DNA of 6,757 nt from Minisyncoccota bacterium (GTDB lineage Bacteria > Patescibacteriota > Microgenomatia > UBA1400 > PJMF01), in the NCBI GenBank assembly GCA_012799795.1, contig JAAZKO010000083.1, forward strand, positions 1-6,757. The letters run 5' to 3'. The first letter of the stretch is position 1. Every line of letters starts with the position of its first letter. The notes beneath the pieces are model-generated. The model was not told where the DNA came from. It did not search any database and was given only the letters and a program-made list of their open reading frames with translations. Position numbers and translations under genes: made by a program. This document shows, piece by piece, positions 1 to 5,771 of this stretch.

Positions 1-274
1 TAGTGCTTGCCATCCTTTTTTCACTGGAGAAATGAAATTCGTTGACCGTCAGGGACGAGTTGATAAATTTATTAAAAAACGAGCTACTGCTGAGGCCATT
101 GCTAAGGCTAAAAAAACTGCCAAAAAAGCTGTTCAAAAAGTCTCTGAACCTGTTAAATCTTACAAGCAAATCCTTAAAGAACAGCAAGAAGCATTAAAAC
201 AAGATAAAAATCTTAATAAAACTGATGCTGTTGCTAAACCAGCTCCCGACAAAACTGCTGATAAAAAAAATTAG
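1..274 (+). CDS. rpmE: Ribosomal protein bL31, 5'-truncated, with a long Lys/Ala-rich tail
   Basis: bL31 is a large-subunit protein at the intersubunit bridge near the central protuberance. The reading frame enters from the left edge (first full codon at base 2) and reads SACHPFFTGEMKFVDRQGRV, the conserved C-terminal half of bL31. The Cys of the CHPF motif is the last ligand of the zinc-binding (C+) form; the other Cys residues would lie upstream of the window. An internal ATG at 32 is not the start, because the family signature precedes it. After the conserved GRVDKF there are more than 60 further residues rich in Lys, Ala and Gln, whereas the E. coli protein ends within about 15. The stop is TAG. 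A separate promoter appears to drive prfA downstream. Identification is firm; the function of the tail is unknown. Confidence 0.93.
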   Translation, partial: SACHPFFTGEMKFVDRQGRVDKFIKKRATAEAIAKAKKTAKKAVQKVSEPVKSYKQILKEQQEALKQDKNLNKTDAVAKPAPDKTADKKN

Positions 275-300
275 CTTCTCCCCTTCTTATTAAATATATC

Positions 301-315
301 CCATCTTAGAGATGG
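301..315 (+). terminator. Small hairpin after rpmE, possible weak terminator
   Basis: CCATCT and AGATGG form a perfect 6-bp stem with a TAG loop, 26 nt after the rpmE stop. The following tract (CTATTTTAG) is only moderately T-rich, so termination may be weak. It also overlaps where the -35 region of the prfA promoter would lie, so an alternative is that it is incidental. Confidence 0.35.
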
Positions 316-325
316 CTATTTTAGG

Positions 326-331
326 TATAAT
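326..331 (+). promoter_or_regulatory. -10 box of the prfA promoter
   Basis: A perfect TATAAT lies 12 nt before the prfA ATG. A transcript starting about 7 nt downstream would have a leader of only around 5 nt. There is no convincing -35 at the expected distance and no Shine-Dalgarno sequence before the ATG. This is an inference from the motif and its position; AT-rich DNA produces such hexamers by chance. Confidence 0.5.
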
Positions 332-343
332 AAATTAATCCAT

Positions 344-1354
344 ATGACACAAAATAATAACCCCTACGCTGCAGCAATCAAAAGGTGCCAAGAAGAATTG
401 AGTGCTAATCGAAAGTTACTAAAAGATCCTAATTTTGCTAAAGCTAAAATGCAAGAATTAGTGCAAGAAGAAATTAAACAACTAGAAACAGAATTGAAAA
501 GCTTAGAAGCAGCGGCTGAAGAACTACTTGAGGAGCAAAACGCTCATGAAAAACAAAATACTTCTGGTCAAAACACGCAGCACTCCAACGCTATTATTGA
601 AATCCGAGCAGGAACTGGTGGTGATGAAGCAAAGATTTGGGCAGCTGAATTAATGAGGATGTATCAAAAATTTTGCCTCAATCATCAGTTAAAAATTGAA
701 TTAATTGATGACTTGGTTTTCAAAGTTAAAGGAAAGACTGAACTAGCAGTTTTTCAATTAATCAAAGAAAAAAATGAAGAAAAACTCTTAGAAACAGAAG
801 AGAAACAAGAGTTGAATGCTTTTGCTCTACTGCGCTATGAGGCTGGAGTTCATCGAGTTCAAAGAGTTCCAGTAACTGAAACTCAGGGTCGCTTACACAC
901 CTCTACTGCCTCAGTAGCGGTCTTGCCAGAAATCCATGCTAAGGTTATTGAAATTAGAGATGAAGACTTAGAATTGCAATTTATGAGAGCTAGTGGGGCT
1001 GGTGGTCAATCGGTCAATAAAACTAGTTCTGCAGTGCGCTTAACCCATATTCCCAGTGGAATTGTAGTAGTGGCAAGAAGTGAGCGTAAACAAGTGCAGA
1101 ACCGGCAAATTGCCCTAGAACTGTTAAGAGCTAAATTATGGGAAATTGAAGAAGAAAAAAAACAAGCCGCTCTAGGGGTTGCCAGAGAAAGCATTGGTCG
1201 GAATATGCGAGCTGAAAAAATTAAAACTTATAATTTCCCCCAAAATAGAATTACTGATCATCGCATTAAACAATCCTGGCACAATTTAAGTGAAGTACTC
1301 GAGGGTAATTTAGATGAACTAATCGCTGGATTTCGAGCTTATTTGACTGAATAA
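344..1354 (+). CDS. prfA: Peptide chain release factor 1 (RF1)
   Basis: RF1 recognises UAA and UAG in the ribosomal A site and triggers hydrolysis of peptidyl-tRNA. The protein has 336 residues (E. coli RF1 has 360). Residues 5-80 form a shortened N-terminal helical domain, and GTGGDEA sits at 90-96. The tripeptide PVT at 176-178, within HRVQRVPVTETQGR, is the RF1-type stop-codon reading motif; RF2 would have SPF. The catalytic GGQ is at 220-222. The C-terminal TYNFPQNRITDHRI is typical of the family. The segment before LLRYEAGVHR is odd: the usual GG-Y-K-E loop is not recognisable, and a Lys/Glu-rich stretch (about 129-157) takes its place. The start is the first ATG, just after a TATAAT. 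The stop TAA directly abuts the stop of the convergent ctp gene. No prmC (RF methylase) is seen beside it. Confidence 0.97.
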   Translation: MTQNNNPYAAAIKRCQEELSANRKLLKDPNFAKAKMQELVQEEIKQLETELKSLEAAAEELLEEQNAHEKQNTSGQNTQHSNAIIEIRAGTGGDEAKIWAAELMRMYQKFCLNHQLKIELIDDLVFKVKGKTELAVFQLIKEKNEEKLLETEEKQELNAFALLRYEAGVHRVQRVPVTETQGRLHTSTASVAVLPEIHAKVIEIRDEDLELQFMRASGAGGQSVNKTSSAVRLTHIPSGIVVVARSERKQVQNRQIALELLRAKLWEIEEEKKQAALGVARESIGRNMRAEKIKTYNFPQNRITDHRIKQSWHNLSEVLEGNLDELIAGFRAYLTE

Positions 1355-2704
1355 TTAAAATTCTTGAGCTGCTCGCTCTAAAACCTCGTCCGCTTCAGTT
1401 TCGTAATCTTGCTTTACTTCAATATCTACCTCCAAACCACTATCATTAATCCAATTACCAGCAGGAGTTAGCCATCGCCCAACAGTAACATGTAAACCAC
1501 CACCATTGCTCAATTCACGTCGATCTTGAACAGTGCCTTTACCAAAAGTTTTTTCGCCAATCAATTTGATGCCAACATCATCTCGCAATGCGGCCGCAAC
1601 AATTTCACTAGAACTAGCACTGCCTTTATTAACCAAAGCTACGCTTGGTATTTTTTCTAACCTAGCCTTACCAGTACTAGCAAAATCTTTTTGACTATAT
1701 TTACTTTTTTGTGAAACTACAGTGCCCCCTTTAATAAAATCACTAGCTATATTGATTGATACATCAAAATAACCTCCGGGATTATTGCGTAAATCAAAAA
1801 TTAAACCTTCAATTTCTTGATTATTCCACTTTCTTAAAATAGAGCCCACTGCGCTGTCCCACTCACTCTGTGTTCGATCTCCAAAACGACTTAATTTTAA
1901 ATGAGCTAAAGATTTACCATTAAGCTCTACAAATTCTAAAACTACACTTTCCACAATAATCTCATCTCGCATAATTTCCACTTCTCGGCTGTCCTCATCA
2001 CCAGGTTGAAATAAAGTTAAAGTAACAGATGTGCCTTTCGGACCGCGAATGTTTTGCACAGCATCGTTAAGCGTCCAAGTAGCAGTTTCTTCATCCAAAC
2101 CTGTTGCTTCATCTTTGACTCGTAAAATCATATCTCCGGCTTTTACTCCAGCTTTCTCAGCCGGACTACCAGCTAAAGGAGCAATAATACCCACTATCCG
2201 ATCAATATAAGCAAGCTCAACACCCACTCCGTAAAAACTACCAGCTAAATCTTCGCCAGCTTGTTCATTTTCCTCTGGAGACAAATAGGCTGTATAAGGA
2301 TCCTCTAAACCCCACACCATACCAGAAATAGCTCCATCCATCATTTTGATGTAATCAATTTTGCTAGAATCAAAGTAGTCGCGTTCCACAATCTGCCAAA
2401 CTTCCCAAAAAACATCCATTGACGCTGCTGCTTTTTCATCTGAACTTTGTATTAAACGAGCTAAATCTTCACTTCGCTGATAATTAGCCATGCGATCTAA
2501 AAACCCCAACTTTAAATTAAAGGGTAAATTGCCTAAAGCATAACGATAGCCAAGTAAAATGCCCAATAATAAAATCAAAAAACTAATAGCAATACGCATT
2601 AATGATTTGAAAAAAGATTGCTTTTTTTTAGGCATATTTATTTCTTGTTGATCAGCTAAATCTTCTAAATTTTGCTCGTTATTAATAGACATCTGACAGG
2701 TCAT
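1355..2704 (-). CDS. ctp: S41 family C-terminal processing protease, membrane anchored
   Basis: This is a CtpA/CtpB-type serine protease with a Ser-Lys catalytic dyad that trims or degrades envelope proteins near their C-termini. The longest reading frame starts at 2719 (454 aa), and residue numbers here use that frame. A short charged cytoplasmic N-terminus is followed by one hydrophobic membrane segment (about 41-62). A PDZ domain spans about 160-250 (GVGVELAYIDRIVGI, then AGSPAEKAGVKAGD). The peptidase core contains DLRNNPGG (309-316), GSASSSE with the nucleophile Ser369, and FGKGTVQ with the general base Lys394 and Gln398. The Ser-Lys spacing of 25 equals that of B. subtilis CtpB. The ATG at 2719 abuts a terminator U-tract and overlaps a possible -10 box, so a start at 2704 or 2692 is preferred; none has a Shine-Dalgarno site. 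The substrate is unknown. Confidence 0.93.
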   Translation of the reverse strand: MTCQMSINNEQNLEDLADQQEINMPKKKQSFFKSLMRIAISFLILLLGILLGYRYALGNLPFNLKLGFLDRMANYQRSEDLARLIQSSDEKAAASMDVFWEVWQIVERDYFDSSKIDYIKMMDGAISGMVWGLEDPYTAYLSPEENEQAGEDLAGSFYGVGVELAYIDRIVGIIAPLAGSPAEKAGVKAGDMILRVKDEATGLDEETATWTLNDAVQNIRGPKGTSVTLTLFQPGDEDSREVEIMRDEIIVESVVLEFVELNGKSLAHLKLSRFGDRTQSEWDSAVGSILRKWNNQEIEGLIFDLRNNPGGYFDVSINIASDFIKGGTVVSQKSKYSQKDFASTGKARLEKIPSVALVNKGSASSSEIVAAALRDDVGIKLIGEKTFGKGTVQDRRELSNGGGLHVTVGRWLTPAGNWINDSGLEVDIEVKQDYETEADEVLERAAQEF

Positions 2705-2714
2705 TGTAAAACGA

Positions 2715-2720
2715 AGCATA
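2715..2720 (-). promoter_or_regulatory. Possible -10 box for ctp
   Basis: TATGCT on the minus strand lies directly after the rpsR terminator and 10 nt before the ATG at 2704. It matches only four of six consensus bases, and no good -35 is visible. A promoter is expected somewhere here because the terminator should cut off transcription from the rpsF operon. This is the best candidate by position, but it is weak. Confidence 0.25.
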
Positions 2721-2752
2721 AAAAAAAGCTAGTTAAAAAACCAGCCTTTTTT
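2720..2752 (-). terminator. Intrinsic terminator of the rpsF-ssb-rpsR operon
   Basis: On the minus strand GGCTGGTT (2746-2739) pairs with AACTAGCT (2734-2727) across a TTTT loop. This gives 8 bp including two G-U pairs. It is preceded by a run of six A and followed by eight T, the form of a Rho-independent terminator. It starts 18 nt after the rpsR stop. The flanking A and T runs also pair, so it might work partly in both directions. Confidence 0.8.
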
Positions 2753-2770
2753 ATTAAAATTAAATGAATT

Positions 2771-2959
2771 TTATAAAGTTTGAGTAAAGGGTAAAAGAGC
2801 TAAATGACGAGCTCTTTTAACTTCTTTAGCCAATTTTTTTTGTTCTTTAGCACTCAAACCAGTCTTGCTTCGAGGTAAAATTGAGCCAAAAGGGGTAATG
2901 AATTTTCGAAGTGCTTCTGGATTTTTATAAGTAAATTGATCTTGCATTAAAACTTTCAT
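2771..2959 (-). CDS. rpsR: Ribosomal protein bS18
   Basis: bS18 is a small-subunit protein that forms a heterodimer with bS6 on the platform, binding 16S rRNA around helices 22-23. The 62-residue product is slightly shorter than usual (about 75). It carries the core signature from FITPFGSILPRSKTG (20-34) through the basic helix KRARHLALLPFT (48-59). It is the last gene of the rpsF-ssb-rpsR operon: it begins 11 nt after the ssb stop and is followed by a strong terminator. There is no Shine-Dalgarno site before the ATG, and an in-frame ATG four codons downstream is a possible alternative start. Expression is probably coupled to ssb and controlled by the leader upstream of rpsF. Confidence 0.95.
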   Translation of the reverse strand: MKVLMQDQFTYKNPEALRKFITPFGSILPRSKTGLSAKEQKKLAKEVKRARHLALLPFTQTL

Positions 2960-2970
2960 TTTTATTAATT

Positions 2971-3477
2971 TTAAAAAGGAATGTCATCGCTAACATCTTC
3001 TACTTCCTCACCTTCTCCCTCAGGAATTCCGTCTAGCTCTACTTCATCATTTTCTTCTTTTTTACTTTTTTTATCTTTGTCCTTACCTTTTTCATCTTCT
3101 TTTTCCTCATCTTTATTGTCGTTAGCACTATAGCCAGATCGGCTATTTAAGAGCATCATGTTATCAATCACAATTTCAGTGATACGGCGCTCAATACCCT
3201 CTTCGGTTTTCCAATCACGTGTTTGAATTCTACCTTCCACATAAGTTTTATCACCCTTATGTAGTAATTGGCCACAAATTTCTGCCAATTTACTCCAAGC
3301 CACCACATTGTGAAAATCAACTCTCTCTTGTTTTTCCCCACTATCAGAATTTGTCCAAGAACGATTGGTAGCTAAACCAAAAGAACATACGGCTGTCCCA
3401 TTGGGAGTAAATCTTAAATTTGGATCCCTGGTTAAATTACCAATCAACATAACCTTATTTAATGATCTCACTGACAT
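2971..3477 (-). CDS. ssb: Single-stranded DNA-binding protein
   Basis: SSB coats single-stranded DNA in replication, recombination and repair and recruits partners through its acidic tip. The protein has 168 residues. An N-terminal OB fold covers about 5-112 (NKVMLIGNLTRDPNLRFTPNG at its start), with Trp at 41, 61 and 89. Trp41 and Trp89 match the DNA-stacking positions Trp40 and Trp88 of E. coli SSB. The linker (about 116-160) is unusual: instead of the common Gly/Pro/Gln composition it alternates Lys with Asp/Glu. The protein ends in DDIPF, the canonical partner-binding tip. It is the middle gene of the rpsF operon, a very common bacterial order. The start is supported by a Shine-Dalgarno sequence four bases upstream. 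Confidence 0.97.
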   Translation of the reverse strand: MSVRSLNKVMLIGNLTRDPNLRFTPNGTAVCSFGLATNRSWTNSDSGEKQERVDFHNVVAWSKLAEICGQLLHKGDKTYVEGRIQTRDWKTEEGIERRITEIVIDNMMLLNSRSGYSANDNKDEEKEDEKGKDKDKKSKKEENDEVELDGIPEGEGEEVEDVSDDIPF

Positions 3478-3481
3478 TTTT

Positions 3482-3487
3482 TCCTTT
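3482..3487 (-). promoter_or_regulatory. Shine-Dalgarno site of ssb
   Basis: AAAGGA lies 4 nt before the ssb ATG and is the clearest ribosome binding site in the window. A small hairpin (CTCTG, loop TTA, CAGAG; 3488-3500) sits directly upstream of it and may keep the site exposed. The other genes here mostly lack such a site. Confidence 0.6.
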
Positions 3488-3555
3488 CTCTGTAACAGAG
3501 CTATTTCATAACATCATCTTATTATTATCTTTTAAATGACAAAATGTGTAATGTT

Positions 3556-3960
3556 TTATTTTTTACTTTCTTCTTTTTCTACTAGTTCTTTTTTTACTAC
3601 TTTTTTGTTTTTATCATCTTTTTTCTCTACAGAATTACTTACTTCTCTTTGTATTAAAAGGTGACGCATGATTTGACGATGCAGATCCAGCTCTTTATTT
3701 AATTTTCGAACTTTTTCTGGAGCTAATTGAACAATTAAATGAGTAAAAATTGCTTCCTGGTGAGTTTTGCCAGCATGATGAATTTTATATGCTAATAGTT
3801 TGCGTTCCCAATCAAGCTCTTCAACAACTTTGCCTTTTAGTTTTACTACTACATCAGTAATTTCTTTGCGAATTTTGGCTACTTCAGCATCCAAAAGATC
3901 ACCTGTTAACAGGTAAGTTGCCTCATATTCTCTTTGGCTTGAATTTTTCACCAAGTTCAT
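3556..3960 (-). CDS. rpsF: Ribosomal protein bS6
   Basis: bS6 is the partner of bS18 on the 30S platform. The longest frame starts at 3969 (137 aa). The core has the expected S6 pattern: REYEATYLLTGDL at 13-25, then a helix, then ERKLLAYKIHHAGKTHQEAIF at 55-75, and finally LDLHRQIMRHLLIQRE near 94-109. A Lys/Glu-rich tail of about 27 residues follows the core. The ATG at 3960 is preferred: GGA lies 4 nt before it, the same spacing as at ssb, while the ATG at 3969 directly follows the base of the leader stem. This is the first gene of the rpsF-ssb-rpsR operon, 78 nt upstream of ssb, and is preceded by a structured leader that probably gives feedback control. Confidence 0.93.
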   Translation of the reverse strand: MNLVKNSSQREYEATYLLTGDLLDAEVAKIRKEITDVVVKLKGKVVEELDWERKLLAYKIHHAGKTHQEAIFTHLIVQLAPEKVRKLNKELDLHRQIMRHLLIQREVSNSVEKKDDKNKKVVKKELVEKEESKK

Positions 3961-3969
3961 CTGTTCCAT

Positions 3970-4040
3970 TCTAGTTCGCGGAAAAAACTGCCGGATAACA
4001 ATTTTTCCTTGGATAATTAATAAATTTTAGCGAACTCAGA
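3970..4040 (-). promoter_or_regulatory. S6:S18-type leader RNA of the rpsF operon
   Basis: In the minus-strand transcript UCU-G-AGUUCGC (4040-4030) pairs with GCGAACUAGA (3979-3970), giving 10 bp with one bulged G. Inside, GGAAAAAUUG (4008-3999) pairs with CAGUUUUUUCC (3990-3980) around an 8-nt loop. A CCG (3981-3979) lies between the hairpin and the basal stem on the 3' side, and a second CCG is in the apical loop (3994-3992). Known S6:S18-binding leaders present a CCG in a bulge flanked by a stem and a hairpin, mimicking the 16S rRNA site. The basal stem ends exactly at the upstream ATG (3969), so binding of the S6:S18 dimer could block initiation. The fold was done by eye; assignment to the family is an inference from form and position. 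Confidence 0.7.
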
Positions 4041-4049
4041 GGGTATTTT

Positions 4050-4077
4050 AGTATAGAATCCTTGAAATTACAAGCAA
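4050..4077 (-). promoter_or_regulatory. Promoter of the rpsF-ssb-rpsR operon
   Basis: TATACT (4055-4050; five of six consensus bases) is preceded by TTGCTT (4077-4072; three of six) with a 16-nt spacer. Transcription would begin near 4043, only a few bases before the basal stem of the leader RNA. That agreement supports both the promoter and the leader. Confidence 0.6.
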
Positions 4078-4114
4078 AAAAATGCTCTTAAAACAATATT
4101 GTGCTAAAAAATAA

Positions 4115-4495
4115 CTAATCAACAAAAACAACTTCAGTTGTAATTGAGTCTAAAATTTCTTTGAGCCATGGATATTGATTATATTCGCTTTTCTTAATGG
4201 TAGAACGAAGATTTAAGTTTTGAGCACCTATCTCTGTGTTGAGAGCTGTAATACCAACGCTAATCGCTACTTCTCCCACTTTTATTTGCCACCCGCTTGA
4301 ACCTAGGTCTACCACATCAATATTTTTTTCTGGAAATTTTGCTAATAATTTGTTAAAAACTTGCTTAACAAACTCCGTATCTGGCAAACTCTCGAAAGAT
4401 CCATCTTTAGGTTCCTCTAAAAATGGATAACTGGTTTTGGTTGGGCCCTGATTCATTTTTCTCTCTTGACTATTAATTGGCATTTGTTTCAACAT
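4115..4495 (-). CDS. Unrecognised protein, about 113-126 residues
   Basis: I do not recognise this family. The product has no obvious signal peptide, membrane segment, cysteine pattern or nucleotide-binding motif. After a polar, probably disordered N-terminus (1-38) it looks like a small alpha/beta domain: a helix (EFVKQVFNKLLAKF, 41-54), then short strands (IDVVDLGSSGWQIKVGEVAISVGI), a Ser/Asn-rich stretch, and a C-terminal helix (WLKEILDSITTEVVF). The start is uncertain. The ATG at 4495 lacks a properly spaced ribosome site, while the ATG at 4456 (residue 14) is preceded by AAGAGAG at 4 nt. It lies 34 nt (from the first ATG) to 73 nt after ychF on the same strand with no terminator between, so it is probably cotranscribed with ychF. 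The stop is TAG. Confidence 0.7.
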   Translation of the reverse strand: MLKQMPINSQERKMNQGPTKTSYPFLEEPKDGSFESLPDTEFVKQVFNKLLAKFPEKNIDVVDLGSSGWQIKVGEVAISVGITALNTEIGAQNLNLRSTIKKSEYNQYPWLKEILDSITTEVVFVD

Positions 4496-4529
4496 CCTTC
4501 ACAATACGTCTTTAAAAAAAGAAAAAAGT

Positions 4530-5687
4530 TTAACGCCCCACCATAAACTCAACCACATCTCCATCTTGCATAAGATAATCTCTCCCCTCTTGACGGATTT
4601 TTCCTGCTTCTTTAGCTTCTTGCCAACCACCTAATCTTATAAAATCTGCAAAACTAATAACTTTGGCACTAATAAATTTATCATAAAAATCACTATGAAT
4701 TACTCCAGCTGCCTGACGAGCTGTGGCTCCCTTTTCGATGGTCCAAGCTTTTACTTCAATTTCACCAGCGGTGAGAAAACTTTGTAATTTAAGAATATCG
4801 TAGGCCACTTTAGCCAAACGCTCTAAACCACTTTCCGCTAAACCCAAATCTTGCAAGTAAGCTTGCTGATCTTGAGTATCTAAAACTGCCAGCTGGCTCT
4901 CAATTTGAGCTGAAATAATCACTATTTGCGTTGCCGATAAATTTAGTTGCTTTGCCCAATCTTTTTTCAAAGTAGCTGCTTGACCTAAATCCGCCTCATC
5001 TACATTAATTGCAAAAATTTCTGGCTTGGCAGTTAACAAACACAGTTCTTTGGCGACTAGCGCTTCAACTTCACTCAACTGCTGTTGATTCTGCTTTTCG
5101 TCTAAATCGCTAATTTGCTTTTTGCTCAAATCGCTCAGTAAAATATTTTGCCCTCTTTCCACAATTTTTTTGAAATTTTCAATAACTGACCAACGTAATT
5201 TATCTTCTTTGGCAACGGTACCTTTAGGGGCTTGTTGTTTATTGAGAGTAGCTAGATCAGCTAATTGTAATTCCGTACGGATGGTTTCCAGATCTTCGAT
5301 GGGCGAAACACTACCTTCTCTCACTACATTAGCATCATTAAAATCTCGCAAAACATGACAAACAGCTTGAGTTTCTCTAATATTAGCTAAAAACTGATTG
5401 CCCAAACCCTCTCCCTGAGAAGCACCTTTAACCAAACCAGCAATGTCAACAAACTCGACCAAAGCATATTTGATTGGTGGTAAAACAGTTAATTTTTCAC
5501 TTTTTTGAGTGATGTCGGCTAATATTTTTAGGCGCTCATCGGGCACCTCTACTACTCCAACATTGGGTTTGATAGTAGCAAAAGGATAATTAGCAGCTAG
5601 TGCTACTTGTTTCTTTAGAAGCGCATTAAATAAAGTAGATTTGCCAACGTTGGGTAGACCAACGATGCCAATAGATAACTGACTCAT
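4530..5687 (-). CDS. ychF: YchF/OLA1-type P-loop NTPase
   Basis: YchF is a universally conserved TRAFAC-class NTPase that prefers ATP over GTP and associates with ribosomes and stress responses. From the chosen start the protein has 385 residues (E. coli 363). It shows the Walker A motif GLPNVGKS (10-17), DIAG of Walker B (81-84) followed by GASQGEGLGNQFL, and NVDE (228-231) in place of the usual NKxD. That change is the family's reason for lost guanine specificity. SAQIE (259-263) is the G5 loop. A coiled-coil insertion is followed by a C-terminal TGS domain ending IRQEGRDYLMQDGDVVEFMVGR-like. The frame extends to an ATG at 5741, but the family begins about where MSQLSIGIVGLP starts. A -10 box 7 nt before this ATG also favours it. 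Confidence 0.96.
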   Translation of the reverse strand: MSQLSIGIVGLPNVGKSTLFNALLKKQVALAANYPFATIKPNVGVVEVPDERLKILADITQKSEKLTVLPPIKYALVEFVDIAGLVKGASQGEGLGNQFLANIRETQAVCHVLRDFNDANVVREGSVSPIEDLETIRTELQLADLATLNKQQAPKGTVAKEDKLRWSVIENFKKIVERGQNILLSDLSKKQISDLDEKQNQQQLSEVEALVAKELCLLTAKPEIFAINVDEADLGQAATLKKDWAKQLNLSATQIVIISAQIESQLAVLDTQDQQAYLQDLGLAESGLERLAKVAYDILKLQSFLTAGEIEVKAWTIEKGATARQAAGVIHSDFYDKFISAKVISFADFIRLGGWQEAKEAGKIRQEGRDYLMQDGDVVEFMVGR

Positions 5688-5694
5688 GGCAGTT

Positions 5695-5703
5695 ATTGTA
5701 ACA
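5695..5703 (-). promoter_or_regulatory. Extended -10 promoter of ychF, probably leaderless
   Basis: TGT-TACAAT on the minus strand is an extended -10 element (TGN plus five of six consensus bases), exactly 7 nt before the family-consistent ychF ATG. Transcription would start at or next to the A of the ATG. There is no Shine-Dalgarno site. The -35 is poor, as is usual with an extended -10. Confidence 0.5.
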
Positions 5704-5758
5704 TTGTTTAATTTCTTATTTTTTACACCTTTTTGATGCATTATTAATACTAATCAAG

Positions 5759-5764
5759 TAAAAT
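5759..5764 (+). promoter_or_regulatory. -10 box of tgt, probably leaderless
   Basis: TAAAAT (five of six consensus bases) lies exactly 7 nt before the tgt ATG, and there is no ribosome binding site. The only -35-like hexamer, TTGATG (5733-5738), is 20 nt upstream, which is long. The spacing to the ATG matches that of the divergent ychF promoter. Confidence 0.4.
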
Positions 5765-5771
5765 ATGCTTG

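Noticed and set aside
1006..1194. Minus-strand reading frame inside prfA
   Set aside because: It is antisense to the conserved GGQ region of RF1 and its product resembles no known protein; a coding shadow.
4071..4114. Terminator after the unrecognised gene (T-runs around CAATATTG)
   Set aside because: The palindrome would leave almost no loop, and the flanking bases do not extend a stable stem ending in the T-run.
4236..4430. Plus-strand reading frame opposite the unrecognised small gene
   Set aside because: It has no ribosome site or promoter. The minus-strand frame is longer and has a better gene context.
5122..5358. Plus-strand reading frame inside ychF
   Set aside because: It is antisense to a well-conserved NTPase gene with no independent support.
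5688..5741. Longer ychF N-terminus beginning at 5741
   Set aside because: The extra 18 residues do not match the family, which starts close to the first strand before Walker A, and this stretch contains the likely promoter.
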